64,000 nucleotides of DNA from Rhodanobacter sp. 67-28 (GTDB lineage Bacteria; Pseudomonadota; Gammaproteobacteria; Xanthomonadales; Rhodanobacteraceae), in assembly GCA_001898415.1 (NCBI GenBank), contig MKTU01000017.1, positions 88,543 to 152,542 on the forward strand, in the 5' to 3' direction. A program made the translations under genes and the position numbers. Positions 26,918 to 35,715 of this stretch are shown one piece after another. The notes beneath the pieces were generated by a model. It worked only from the letters and a program-made list of their open reading frames with translations. It was not told the origin of the DNA and did not search any database. Each line of letters opens with the position of its first letter. The first letter of the stretch is position 1.

Positions 26918-28126
26918 ATGCGTCGCGTGGTGGTGACGGGCATGGGCATCGTCTCGTGCCTTGGCAACGATCTGGAAACGGTGGCTGGCGCCTTGCGCGA
27001 CAGCCGCAGCGGTATCCGCGCGATGCCCGAATATGCCGAGCTGGGCATGCGCAGCCATGTGGCGGGCGTGCCGAACATCGACCTGGAGGCGGTGATCGAT
27101 CGCAAGCTGAAGCGCTTCATGGGCGACGCGGCGGCGTATGCGTACGTGTCGATGCGTTCGGCGATGGCCGATGCCGGGCTGGATGCCGATCAGGTGCGCA
27201 ACCCGCGCATCGGCGCGATCGCCGGCTCCGGCGGCGGTTCGCCGCGCTGGCAGATCGAGACCGGCGACCTGCTGCGCAACAAGGGCGTGCGCAAGATCGG
27301 CCCGTACATGGTGCCGCGCACGATGTGCTCCACGGTGTCGGCCACGCTGGCCACCACCTTCGGCATCCTGGGCCTGAGCTATTCCATCTCCGCCGCCTGC
27401 GCCACCTCGGCGCACTGCATCGGCGCGGCCGCCGACCTGATCCGCCACGGCGCGCAGGACGTGGTGTTCGCCGGCGGCGGCGAAGAGGAACACTGGGGCA
27501 TGACCTCGCAGTTCGACGCGATGGGCGCGCTGTCCAGCCACCACAACGACACCCCGGTCAGCGCCTCGCGTCCCTACGACACCACCCGCGACGGCTTCGT
27601 CATCGCTGGTGGCGGCGGCATGCTGGTGCTGGAGGAGTACGAGCACGCCAAGGCACGCGGTGCGCGCATCCACGCCGAGCTGGTTGGCTACGGCGTCACC
27701 TCCGATGGCGCCGAGATGGTCGCGCCGTCCGGCGAGGGCGCGGTGCGCTGCATGCAGATGGCGCTGGCCGACGTCAAGGCGCCGGTCGACTACCTCAACA
27801 CCCATGGCACCGCCACGCCGCTGGGCGACATCGTGGAACTCGACGCCGTGCGCGCCGTGTTCGGCGACGCGGTGCCGCCGCTGTCCTCGACCAAGGCGCT
27901 GACCGGCCACTCGCTCGGCGCGGCCAGCGTACACGAGGCGATCTACAGCCTGCTGATGCTCAAGGAAGGCTTCGTCGCCGGTTCGGCCCACATCACCGAC
28001 CTCGACCCCCGCGCCGAAGGCTTCCCGATCCTGCGCGAAAGCCGCCCGGCCACCCTGAACACGGTGATGTCCAACAGCTTCGGCTTCGGCGGCACCAACG
28101 GCACGCTGGTGTTCGCGCGGGTTTAG
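26918..28126 (+). CDS. fabB: 3-oxoacyl-ACP synthase I FabB
   Basis: Condensing enzyme that elongates the FabA product. The 402 residues carry the Cys-His-His triad: [12 protein letters not shown] (Cys), [11 protein letters not shown] (first His) and [12 protein letters not shown] (second His), plus the C-terminal [14 protein letters not shown]. Start one base after the fabA stop. A 14-base palindrome AGGGAACGTTCCCT overlaps the fabB stop (28125-28138) and GC-rich repeat sequence follows, which may act as a boundary before the convergent regulator gene. Confidence 0.96.
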   Translation: MRRVVVTGMGIVSCLGNDLETVAGALRDSRSGIRAMPEYAELGMRSHVAGVPNIDLEAVIDRKLKRFMGDAAAYAYVSMRSAMADAGLDADQVRNPRIGAIAGSGGGSPRWQIETGDLLRNKGVRKIGPYMVPRTMCSTVSATLATTFGILGLSYSISAACATSAHCIGAAADLIRHGAQDVVFAGGGEEEHWGMTSQFDAMGALSSHHNDTPVSASRPYDTTRDGFVIAGGGGMLVLEEYEHAKARGARIHAELVGYGVTSDGAEMVAPSGEGAVRCMQMALADVKAPVDYLNTHGTATPLGDIVELDAVRAVFGDAVPPLSSTKALTGHSLGAASVHEAIYSLLMLKEGFVAGSAHITDLDPRAEGFPILRESRPATLNTVMSNSFGFGGTNGTLVFARV

Positions 28127-28190
28127 GGAACGTTCCCTGCGAGCAGGGAGAGGGCAGGAGCCGACTCTCCCTCCGCGCGAAGGCGTGCGC

Positions 28191-28553
28191 TCAGCGACGC
28201 CGCGCCGTGCCGCTTCGTTTCGCCGCCTTGCGCGTCGCGGGGGCGCAGTAGATTCCATACAGCGTGCCGATGACCGTCTGCGCAGGGCCAGGCGGCAGCG
28301 AATACCACACGGTCTGCGCTTCGCGCCGGGTATCGACCAGGCCTTCCTCGCGCAGGCGGGCCAGGTGCTGCGACAGCGCCGACTGGCTCAGTTCCGGCAG
28401 TTGTTCGTTGATCTGGCCGACCGACAGTTCGCCGTCGGCGAGCAGGCACAGCATGCGCAGGCGTTGCGCGTTGCCCAGCGTCTTGAGCAGGCGCGACGCC
28501 TCCTCGGCATTGGCCTGCATCAGTGTCATGTCGGTGCGGGAAGACGTGTCCAT
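28191..28553 (-). CDS. ArsR-family persulfide-type repressor (SqrR/BigR/YgaV-like)
   Basis: Winged-helix repressor of 120 residues. The helix-turn-helix is LSQSALSQHLARLREEGLVDTRREAQTVWYSL. Two cysteines, C36 (RMLCLLADGE) and C103 (GIYCAP), sit 67 apart, matching the pair that forms a tetrasulfide bridge in SqrR, BigR and YgaV (66 apart in those I recall). The metal-binding CVC motif of ArsR is absent. It is divergent from the DUF2892-DUF302-sqr genes and a perfect palindromic operator lies between, so it most likely represses both itself and that cluster until persulfide accumulates. The function is inferred from these residues and the context. Confidence 0.85.
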   Translation of the reverse strand: MDTSSRTDMTLMQANAEEASRLLKTLGNAQRLRMLCLLADGELSVGQINEQLPELSQSALSQHLARLREEGLVDTRREAQTVWYSLPPGPAQTVIGTLYGIYCAPATRKAAKRSGTARRR

Positions 28554-28609
28554 GGGAGTTCGGATCCGCTGCAGTTTGGCGGCTTGACTTTACCACGCCA
28601 TACTAATTA

Positions 28610-28634
28610 AGCTATTTCTAATTTAGAAATAGCT
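28610..28634. promoter_or_regulatory. Perfect 12-1-12 AT-rich operator palindrome
   Basis: AGCTATTTCTAA (28610-28621) and TTAGAAATAGCT (28623-28634) are exact reverse complements around a single T. The element is conspicuously AT-rich in this GC-rich window. It lies 57 bases before the repressor start and 47 bases before the DUF2892 start, the expected place for an ArsR-family operator controlling both directions. Confidence 0.85.
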
Positions 28635-28680
28635 GTTGATTCGCGACGTTCGCGGACAACCGCCAACCGAGGAGTTCAAC

Positions 28681-28887
28681 ATGAATGTCGATCGCATCGT
28701 GATGGGGTTCGCCGGCAGCGTGGTGCTGGCCGGTATCGCGCTGGCGCATTTCGTGGCGCCGGGCTGGATCTGGCTGTCGGTGTTCGTCGGCGCCAACCTG
28801 CTGCAGTCCTCGTTCACCGGCTTCTGCCCGCTGGCGATGATCCTGCGCAGGCTGGGGCTGAAGCCCGGCTGCGCGTTTCCTTCCTGA
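28681..28887 (+). CDS. DUF2892 (YgaP-type) small membrane protein
   Basis: Inner-membrane protein of 68 residues with two helices. The motif SSFTGFCPLAMILRRLGLKPGC, with its Cys-Pro pair, is that of the DUF2892 or YgaP transmembrane domain. In E. coli YgaP this domain is fused to a rhodanese and is controlled by the SqrR-like YgaV; here the rhodanese is missing. The gene begins 47 bases after the operator palindrome, with GAGGAG as ribosome site. A role in sulfur-species handling is inferred from the family and regulator. Confidence 0.8.
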   Translation: MNVDRIVMGFAGSVVLAGIALAHFVAPGWIWLSVFVGANLLQSSFTGFCPLAMILRRLGLKPGCAFPS

Positions 28888-28905
28888 CCCGAGCGAGGCC
28901 ACGCC

Positions 28906-29289
28906 ATGTACCACATCGTCGAGACATCCAAGGGCTTCGAGCAGGCCGCGGCGGATCTGGCCACCGCCGTCGCCGCGCACGGCTTCGGCGTGCTGCACGT
29001 GCACGACCTGGGCGGCACCTTGCGCGGCAAGGGCGTGGAGTTCGGCCACGAGTGCAAGGTGTTCGAGGTGTGCAACCCGCGCCAGGCCGGCCGCGTGCTG
29101 GCCAACGACCTGCGGCTGAACATGGCGCTGCCGTGCCGGGTGTCGGTCTACACGGAGGAGGGCAAGACCTGGATCGGCATGATCCGGCCGACGCCGATGC
29201 TCGGCATGCTCTCCGCCGATCCCGCGCTGGCGGCGATCGCGCGCGAAGTGGAGCAGACCCTGGTGGACGTCATCGCCGAGGCGGCGTAG
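28906..29289 (+). CDS. DUF302 domain protein
   Basis: Cytoplasmic protein of 127 residues matching DUF302 throughout: KGFEQAAADLATAVAAHGFGVLHVHDL, CKVFEVCNPRQAGRVLANDLRLNMALPCRVSVY and MLGMLSADPALAAIAREVEQTL. The fold is a small alpha/beta barrel of unknown function, often found beside sulfur-oxidation genes, with conserved Cys residues at the centre. It starts 18 bases after the DUF2892 stop, so the two are one operon under the palindromic operator. Confidence 0.8.
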   Translation: MYHIVETSKGFEQAAADLATAVAAHGFGVLHVHDLGGTLRGKGVEFGHECKVFEVCNPRQAGRVLANDLRLNMALPCRVSVYTEEGKTWIGMIRPTPMLGMLSADPALAAIAREVEQTLVDVIAEAA

Positions 29290-29310
29290 CGCCGGCGAGG
29301 CGGCCTCGAA

Positions 29311-29324
29311 TTGACCAGGCTCAA
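29311..29324. promoter_or_regulatory. FNR/DNR box upstream of sqr
   Basis: TTGACCAGGCTCAA; the right half-site reads CTCAA. Centre 66 bases before the sqr ATG, identical to the nirK spacing. It lies within the 94-base space after the DUF302 gene, so sqr could be read both from the persulfide operator and from this box. Confidence 0.6.
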
Positions 29325-29383
29325 ATCCGTTGCGGTGCCGCCGGCGCACGCTGTCGGCACCTTCAATGCAGGAGTTAGTCACC

Positions 29384-30673
29384 ATGAGCGACGTCGTCAT
29401 CCTGGGGTCGGGCCTGGGCGGCACCAGTGCCGCCTATGAGATCAAGGCTGCACTGGGCGACGCCCACCGCGTCACCGTGGTCGGCGAAGGGCGCCTGTTC
29501 TCCTTCACGCCATCCAACCCGTGGGTCGGCATCGGCTGGCGGCAACCGGCCGACGTGCAGCTCGACGCGGCCGCGGCGATGGCACGGCACGACATCGCCT
29601 TCATCGATTCGCCGGCCAGCGCGGTGCGCCCGGCCGACAACCTCGTGGTGCTGGCTGACGGCCGCGAACTGAAGTACGACTACCTCGTCGTCACCACCGG
29701 CCCGCGGCTGGCGTTCGACGAGATCCCCGGGCTGGGCCCGGTCGACGGCTACACGCAGTCGGTCTGCACCACGCCGCACGCGACCGCCGCGTGGCAGGCG
29801 TACCGGCAGTTCCTGGAGAACCCCGGACCGGTGGTGGTCGGCGCGGCGCAGGGCGCCAGCTGTTTCGGCCCGGCCTACGAGTTCGCGCTGATCCTCGACA
29901 CCGACCTGCGCCGGCGCAAGTTGCGCGACCGCGTGCCGATGACCTTCGTCACCAGCGAGCCGTACATCGGCCACATGGGCCTGGGCGGGATCGGCGATTC
30001 CCGCGGGCTGCTGGAGCGCCAGTTGCGCCAGCGCCACATCAAGTGGATCTGCAATGCGCGGATCGACAAGGTCGAGGACGGCAGCATGCACGTCACCGAA
30101 GCCGACGCGCATGGCCAGGCGCAGGAGCAGCACGCGCTCGCGTTCCGCTACGCGATGGTGATCCCCGCCTTCACCGGCGTCGCCGCCGTGCGTGGCATCG
30201 AGGGCCTGGTCAATCCGCGTGGCTTCGTGCTGATCGACAAGCACCAGCGCAACCCGACCTTCCGCAACGTGTTCTCCGCCGGCGTGTGCGTGGCGATCCC
30301 GCCGGTGGAGGCCACGCCGGTGCCCACCGGCGCGCCCAAGACCGGTTTCATGATCGAGTCGATGGTCAGCACGCTGACCGCGAACATCAAGGCGGACATC
30401 GAGAACCGTCCGGCCACGGCCGAAGCGACATGGAACGCGGTGTGCCTGGCCGACATGGGCGACAGCGGCGCGGCGTTCGTGGCACTGCCGCAGATCCCGC
30501 CGCGCAACCTGACCTGGGCGAAGGAGGGCAAGTGGGTGCATCTGGCCAAGGTGGCATTCGAGAAATACTTCATGCACAAGATCCGCACCGGCAATACCAC
30601 GCCGGTCTACGAGAAGTACGTGATGAAGGCGCTGGGCATCGCGCGCATCCGGCCCGGCACGGGCGGCGAATGA
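29384..30673 (+). CDS. sqr: Sulfide:quinone oxidoreductase
   Basis: Membrane-associated flavoprotein that oxidises sulfide to polysulfide or sulfane sulfur and reduces quinone. The 429 residues begin with an FAD-binding motif (ILGSGLGGTSAAYEI). Three cysteines, C128 (SVCTTPHAT), C160 (GASCFGPAYE) and C354 (AVCLADMGD), match closely the catalytic triad of the Acidithiobacillus ferrooxidans enzyme (128, 160 and 356 as I recall), which supports true SQR rather than a general NADH dehydrogenase-like protein. The C-terminal region is an amphipathic membrane anchor. Start ATG 29384; the earlier in-frame start at 29330 lies within the promoter. Downstream, the RND genes continue on the same strand. 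Confidence 0.88.
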   Translation: MSDVVILGSGLGGTSAAYEIKAALGDAHRVTVVGEGRLFSFTPSNPWVGIGWRQPADVQLDAAAAMARHDIAFIDSPASAVRPADNLVVLADGRELKYDYLVVTTGPRLAFDEIPGLGPVDGYTQSVCTTPHATAAWQAYRQFLENPGPVVVGAAQGASCFGPAYEFALILDTDLRRRKLRDRVPMTFVTSEPYIGHMGLGGIGDSRGLLERQLRQRHIKWICNARIDKVEDGSMHVTEADAHGQAQEQHALAFRYAMVIPAFTGVAAVRGIEGLVNPRGFVLIDKHQRNPTFRNVFSAGVCVAIPPVEATPVPTGAPKTGFMIESMVSTLTANIKADIENRPATAEATWNAVCLADMGDSGAAFVALPQIPPRNLTWAKEGKWVHLAKVAFEKYFMHKIRTGNTTPVYEKYVMKALGIARIRPGTGGE

Positions 30674-30777
30674 GTACTCCCCGCGAACCGCTGACGGAAG
30701 CACGCGATGCAAACCCGCCATCCCGCCTGGCGTGTCGCGCGCGCCCACGCCGACCCGCGTTGCGAGGTCGCGTCGTG

Positions 30778-31854
30778 ATGCGCGCGCTGCGCCCGGCCAT
30801 GCTTGCGCTCGCGCTGGCCGCGCTGGCCGCGTGCGGGCGCACGCCGGCGCCGCCGGCTGCCACGGCACCGCCGCCGCTGGCCGCGCTGACCGTGCACCTC
30901 GAAACGGCGCACGACGAGCAGGCCTGGGATGGCGTGGTCGAGGCGGTGCACGAGGCGGTGATCTCGGCGCAGACCAATGCGCGGGTGGTCGAGTTGCCGC
31001 ATGACGTCGGCGATGCCGTGCGCAAGGGCGACGTGCTGGTGCGTTTCAGCGACGTCGAGCAGAAGTCCGCAGGGCGCGCCGCGCAGGCGCAGATCGCCGC
31101 GGCGCAGGCGGCGTATACCGAGGCGGATACGTCCTACCGGCGCTTCGCCGGGATATTCGAGAAAGGCTTCGTTTCCAAGGCGCAGCTCGACGCCGAGCGT
31201 GCCCGTCGCGACGCCGCGCTGGCGGCGCTGCAGTCGGCCCGCGCGCAGTCCAGCCAGGTCGGCCAGCAGCTCGATTACACGGTGCTGCGCGCGCCGTACG
31301 ACGGCATCGTCACCCGCCGCTACGTGCAGGTGGGTGAGGCGGTGCAGTCGGGGCCGCCGGCGCCGCAGCCGCTGATCGCGCTGGCCTCGCTGCAGGATCT
31401 GCGGGTCGGCGTGCAGGTGCCGCAGAGCGCGATCGCCGCGATCCGCCGCTACCACGCCGCCGAGGTGGTGCTCGACGACGGCCGTCGCGTGGCGGCCGGC
31501 AAGCTCACCGTGTTTCCCTATGCCGACCCGCAGACGCACAGCTTCCGCGTGCGGCTGGAACTGCCCGGCGATGGTGCCGGCCTGGTGCCGGGCATGACGG
31601 TGAAGGTCGCCTTCGCCAGCGGCGAGGCGAAGCGATTGCTGCTGCCGATGAGCGCGCTGGTGCAACGTGGCGAGCTGGTCGGCGCGTACGTGCTGGGCGC
31701 GCATGACGTGACGCTGCGCCAGTTGCGCCTTGGCCATCGCCACGGCGATCGCGTGGAGGTGCTGGCCGGGCTGGACGACGGCGAGCGCGTCGCCACCGAT
31801 CCGGCCGCGGCGGCGCGCTGGCTGGTCGCGCAGCGACGCGGGGACGCGCCGTGA
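30778..31854 (+). CDS. RND efflux periplasmic adaptor lipoprotein
   Basis: Membrane-fusion protein of 358 residues. The chosen ATG at 30778 gives a lipoprotein signal (MLALALAALAAC, lipobox LAAC). An ATG at 30670 overlapping the sqr stop would add 36 charged residues and spoil the signal. Then come the lipoyl halves (about ISAQTNARVVELPHDVGDAVRKGDVLVRF), a coiled-coil hairpin (QAQIAAAQAAYTEADTSYRRF...) and the beta-barrel and membrane-proximal domains (LRAPYDGIVTRRYVQVGE, GMTVKVAF). It pairs with the pump that overlaps its stop (GTGA). No outer-membrane channel gene follows. Confidence 0.88.
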   Translation: MRALRPAMLALALAALAACGRTPAPPAATAPPPLAALTVHLETAHDEQAWDGVVEAVHEAVISAQTNARVVELPHDVGDAVRKGDVLVRFSDVEQKSAGRAAQAQIAAAQAAYTEADTSYRRFAGIFEKGFVSKAQLDAERARRDAALAALQSARAQSSQVGQQLDYTVLRAPYDGIVTRRYVQVGEAVQSGPPAPQPLIALASLQDLRVGVQVPQSAIAAIRRYHAAEVVLDDGRRVAAGKLTVFPYADPQTHSFRVRLELPGDGAGLVPGMTVKVAFASGEAKRLLLPMSALVQRGELVGAYVLGAHDVTLRQLRLGHRHGDRVEVLAGLDDGERVATDPAAAARWLVAQRRGDAP

Positions 31855-34800
31855 GCGGGCCTCGGCTCGGCTTCTCCGGCCGCATCGCGCGGGCCTTCCA
31901 GGATTCGCCGCTGACCCCGATCCTGGCGATCGCGGCGCTGCTGCTGGGCCTGGTCGCGGTGATGATCACGCCGCGCGAGGAGGAGCCGCAGATCGACGTG
32001 ACCATGGCCAACGTGATGGTGCCGTTTCCCGGCGCCGACGTGCGCGACGTGGAGAACCTGGTGGCGTTCCCGCTGGAGCAGAAGCTCGCCGAGATCGAGG
32101 GCGTCAAGCACGTCTATTCGGTGAGCCGGCCCGGCATGGCGGTGATGACGGTGGAGTTCCAGGTCGGCGTGCCGCGGCAGGCCGCGATCGTGCGGCTGTA
32201 CAACCAGGTGTTCCAGAACCAGGGCTTCGTGCCGCCCGGCCTCGGCATCGGTCCGCCGCTGGTGCGGCCGATGGGCATCGACGACGTGCCGGTGATGGCG
32301 CTCACGCTGTGGAGCGACGACCCCGCGCAAGGCCCGGTGCAGCTGGCCGAGGTGGCGCATGCTCTGGAGACCGAATTGAAGCGCGTGCCCGGCACGCGCG
32401 ACGTCTACACCATCGGCGCGCCGACCCGCGCGGTGGTGGTGCAGCTGGACGCGGCGAAACTGGCTGCCTACGGCATGACCGCGGGCGACCTGTCGAACGC
32501 CTTGAAGGCGGCCAACGCGGTGACCCAGGCCGGCGACCGGGTGAGCGGCGACCGCGATGTGCCGGTGACCGCCGGGCGTTTCCTCGCCGACGCGGCGGAG
32601 GTATCGCAGCTGGTGATCGGCCTGAAGAACGGCCAGCCGGTGTTCCTCTCCGACGTGGCCACGGTTCGTCCGGGCGCGGACCTGCCCGACAGCTACGCCT
32701 GGTTCGGCGCGCCGGCGGGCCGGGCCGGGCCGGCCACCGGCCACGCGCCGGCCGTGACCATCGCGGTGGCGAAGAAGCCCGGCACCAACGCCGCCGACAT
32801 CACCGGCGCGATCCGCCAGCGGCTGGCCGCGCTGCGCAACGTGGCGATTCCCGCCGATGTGCACGTGGTGGTCACCCGCGACTACGGCCAGACCGCCACC
32901 GACAAGGCGGACAAGCTGATCCACAAGCTGATCTTCGCCACCTTGTCGGTGGTGCTGCTGGTGCTGCTGGCGTTGAGCTGGCGCGCGGCGGTGGTGGTCG
33001 GCAGCGCGGTGATCGTCACCCTGGCGCTGACCTTGTTCGCCTCGTGGGCGATGGGCTTCACCATCAACCGCGTCTCGCTGTTCGCGCTGATCTTCTCGAT
33101 CGGCATCCTGGTCGACGACGCCATCGTGGTGGTGGAGAACATCCACCGGCACATGGCCGGATCGGAGACGACTCGGGGCGGACGCACCTTGCGCGAGGCG
33201 ATCCCCGAGGCGGTCGGCGAGGTCGGCGGGCCGACCATCCTGGCCACCTTCACGGTGATCGCCGCGCTGCTGCCGATGGCCTTCGTGTCCGGCCTGATGG
33301 GGCCGTACATGCGGCCGATCCCGATCAACGCCTCGGCCGGCATGCTGCTGTCGCTGGCCGTCGCGCTGGTGGTCACGCCGTGGCTGGCGCTGAAACTGCT
33401 CGGCCACCAGCCGCATGCCGAGGCCGCGCCGGCGGGCGCCGACGGCGCGCACGATACGCGCCTGCACCGCACGTTCCGACGGCTGATGCTGCCCTTCCTC
33501 GATGGCCCCCGCGCGCCGCGCCGACGGCACCTGCTGTTCGCCGCGATGGGCGCACTGGTGCTGGGGGCGGTGGGCCTGGTGGTGGTCAAGGCGGTGGTGC
33601 TGAAGATGCTGCCGTTCGACAACAAGTCCGAGTTCCAGGTGGTGGTGGACATGCCCGAGGGCAGCACGCTGGAGCGCACCAACCGTTTGCTCGGCGAGCT
33701 GGCGCAGGCGGTGGCCAAGCTGCCCGAGGTGAAGGACTGGCAGGGCTATGCCGGCACCGCCGCGCCGATCACCTTCAACGGGCTGGTGCGCCAGTACTAC
33801 CTGCGCAGCGGCCCGATCGTGGGCGACCTGCAGGTGAACCTGGTCGACAAGCACGAGCGCTCGCGGCAGAGCCACGCCATCGCGCTGGCCGTGCGCCCGG
33901 CGCTGGCGCAGATCGGCGCGCGCTACGGTGCCTCGGTGAAGGTGGTCGAGGTGCCGCCGGGGCCGCCGGTGTTGGCGCCGATCGTTGCCGAGGTCTACGG
34001 CCCGGACTACGCCACCGTGCGCAAGGTGGCGCTGGGGCTGGAACAGGATTTCAGGGCCAACCCGGACATCGTCGACGTCGACACCAGCGTGGAAGCGCAG
34101 GCGCCGCGCGACGTGCTGGTGGTCGATCGCGCCCGCGCGGCGCGGCTGGGGCTGGATCAGGCAAGCATCGCGCAGGCGCTGCGCACCGCCTTGTCCGGCG
34201 ACGACGCCAGCTGGCTGATGGACGGCCACGCGAAGTACGCGGTGCCGATCCGCCTGCGCCTGGGCGCGGGCGACCAGGCGTCGATGGAGCAGCTGCTGGC
34301 GCTGCGCGTGCGTGCGGCCGGCGGCGCGCTGGTGCCGTTGTCCGAGGTGGTCCGCGTGCAGCCGGCGCAGCGCGAGCAGGCGATCTGGCACAAGGACCTG
34401 CTGCCCTATGCCACCGTCACCGGCGACGACGCCGGCAGTACCGACAGTCCGCTGTACGGCATGTTCTCGCTGGTCGGCAAGCTCGGCCACGACAAGGTGG
34501 CGGGGCAGCTGCTGCAGCAGCACTTCATCGCGCAGCCGACCGATACCACCGACGCCGCGGTGAAGTGGGACGGCGAATGGCAGATCACCTACGAGACGTT
34601 CCGCGACATGGGCCTGGCCTATTCGGCGGGCCTGCTGCTGATCTACCTGCTGGTGGTCGGCCAGTTCAAGAGCTACCTGGTGCCGCTGATCATCATGGCG
34701 CCGATCCCGCTGACCGTGATCGGCGTGATGCCCGGGCATGCGCTGGTGGGTGCGCAGTACACCGCCACCTCGATGATCGGCATGATCGCGCTGGCCGGCA

Positions 34801-35114
34801 TCATCGTGCGCAACTCGATCCTGCTGATCGACTTCATCAACCACGCGCTGGCTGCCGGCAGTCCGTTGCGCGAGGCGGTGGTCGAAGCCGCGGCGGTGCG
34901 CGCCAAGCCCATCATGCTGACCGGGCTGGCGGCGATGATCGGCGGCTTCTTCATCATCGACGATCCGATCTTCCAGGGCCTGGCGGTGTCGCTGATCTTC
35001 GGCATCCTGGTCTCCACCGCGCTGACCCTGCTGGTGATCCCGCTGCTGTACTACGCCTGGCTGCAGCGGCGCGCCGGGCCGGATGGCCGATTGTCGCAGG
35101 CGCCGCCGGCTTGA
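31851..35114 (+). CDS. RND efflux transporter, inner-membrane pump
   Basis: Proton-driven pump of 1087 residues with the twelve-helix AcrB-type layout. Starts with GTG in the adaptor stop. Conserved features: AVMITPREEEPQIDVTMANVMVPFPGADVRDVENLVAFPLE; helix 4 proton-relay SIGILVDDAIVVVENIHRHM (Asp-Asp); the second half IALAGIIVRNSILLIDFINHAL. A linker insertion with Ala/His-rich sequence near 33420-33470 separates the halves. The REEEPQI signature places it with the less-studied branch seen near sulfide or redox genes, not with AcrB or MexB. Its substrate is unknown; context suggests polysulfide or a redox-active compound, as inference. Confidence 0.88.
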   Translation: MSGPRLGFSGRIARAFQDSPLTPILAIAALLLGLVAVMITPREEEPQIDVTMANVMVPFPGADVRDVENLVAFPLEQKLAEIEGVKHVYSVSRPGMAVMTVEFQVGVPRQAAIVRLYNQVFQNQGFVPPGLGIGPPLVRPMGIDDVPVMALTLWSDDPAQGPVQLAEVAHALETELKRVPGTRDVYTIGAPTRAVVVQLDAAKLAAYGMTAGDLSNALKAANAVTQAGDRVSGDRDVPVTAGRFLADAAEVSQLVIGLKNGQPVFLSDVATVRPGADLPDSYAWFGAPAGRAGPATGHAPAVTIAVAKKPGTNAADITGAIRQRLAALRNVAIPADVHVVVTRDYGQTATDKADKLIHKLIFATLSVVLLVLLALSWRAAVVVGSAVIVTLALTLFASWAMGFTINRVSLFALIFSIGILVDDAIVVVENIHRHMAGSETTRGGRTLREAIPEAVGEVGGPTILATFTVIAALLPMAFVSGLMGPYMRPIPINASAGMLLSLAVALVVTPWLALKLLGHQPHAEAAPAGADGAHDTRLHRTFRRLMLPFLDGPRAPRRRHLLFAAMGALVLGAVGLVVVKAVVLKMLPFDNKSEFQVVVDMPEGSTLERTNRLLGELAQAVAKLPEVKDWQGYAGTAAPITFNGLVRQYYLRSGPIVGDLQVNLVDKHERSRQSHAIALAVRPALAQIGARYGASVKVVEVPPGPPVLAPIVAEVYGPDYATVRKVALGLEQDFRANPDIVDVDTSVEAQAPRDVLVVDRARAARLGLDQASIAQALRTALSGDDASWLMDGHAKYAVPIRLRLGAGDQASMEQLLALRVRAAGGALVPLSEVVRVQPAQREQAIWHKDLLPYATVTGDDAGSTDSPLYGMFSLVGKLGHDKVAGQLLQQHFIAQPTDTTDAAVKWDGEWQITYETFRDMGLAYSAGLLLIYLLVVGQFKSYLVPLIIMAPIPLTVIGVMPGHALVGAQYTATSMIGMIALAGIIVRNSILLIDFINHALAAGSPLREAVVEAAAVRAKPIMLTGLAAMIGGFFIIDDPIFQGLAVSLIFGILVSTALTLLVIPLLYYAWLQRRAGPDGRLSQAPPA

Positions 35115-35124
35115 CCCCGGTCAG
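35111..35124. promoter_or_regulatory. FNR/DNR box upstream of the 35198 gene
   Basis: TTGACCCCGGTCAG, one outer base off the consensus. TAGCAT at 35148-35153 lies 23 bases after the box as a good -10. It starts 4 bases upstream of the end of the RND gene. Confidence 0.7.
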
Positions 35125-35197
35125 GCCGGAGTGCGGGCGCCGGGCGCTAGCATGCATGTGTCCGCGGCGTCCGCGCCGCCAAGCCGGAGATATCCGC

Positions 35198-35695
35198 ATG
35201 AAAGCTGCACGCATTCTTCTCGCCAGCGCCTGTGCGCTCGGCCTTGCCACTGCGGCCCAGGCCGGTCCGCAACACGCCCACGCCGAGCACGACAGCCACG
35301 CGGCACACGCCGCCACGCAGGTGCCGGCGCAGCGCTGGACGCCGGATGCCCCGCTGCGCGCGGGCATGCGCCGCGCGCACACCGCGGTGGCCGAGCTGGC
35401 CCACTACGAGATGGGCCACATGAGCGCGCCGATGGCGGTCGATCGCGCCACCGAGGTGGAGAGCGCGGTGACCTACATGTTTGCCAACTGCAAGCTGTCG
35501 GCTGAGCCCGATGCCGCGCTGCACGGCATCCTGGTGCCATTGCTCACGGCCGCGCAGGCGCTGAAGGCCGACCCGGCGAAGGTGTCCGCGGTGGCCGACA
35601 TGCGCGCGGCGATCGCGCATTACCCGCAGTACTTCGACGATCCCGGCTGGGACAAGCCGGTGCCGGCCGAACACGTGATGCACGACGAGCCCTGA
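35198..35695 (+). CDS. His-rich periplasmic protein (DnrO-annotated family)
   Basis: Exported protein of 165 residues with a signal peptide ending AQA-GPQ. The mature N-terminus is histidine-rich (HAHAEHDSHAAHAA), suggesting metal binding. The rest is helical, with PLRAGMRRAHTAVAELAHYEMGHM, then VTYMFANCKLSAEPDAALHGILVPLL and YPQYFDDPGWDKPVP, a pattern I recall from proteins labelled DnrO in Xanthomonadales databases; that name comes from an unrelated Streptomyces regulator and should not be used for function. The FNR box and -10 directly upstream place it in the anaerobic regulon. Function unknown. Confidence 0.65.
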   Translation: MKAARILLASACALGLATAAQAGPQHAHAEHDSHAAHAATQVPAQRWTPDAPLRAGMRRAHTAVAELAHYEMGHMSAPMAVDRATEVESAVTYMFANCKLSAEPDAALHGILVPLLTAAQALKADPAKVSAVADMRAAIAHYPQYFDDPGWDKPVPAEHVMHDEP

Positions 35696-35715
35696 ACATC
35701 GCGCCGCGCCCGTGA

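Noticed and set aside
31518..34844. A minus-strand open frame of about 1108 codons opposite the RND pump
   Set aside because: Low-complexity His/Arg/Gln-rich translation, no ribosome site, and the plus strand carries an unmistakable RND protein.
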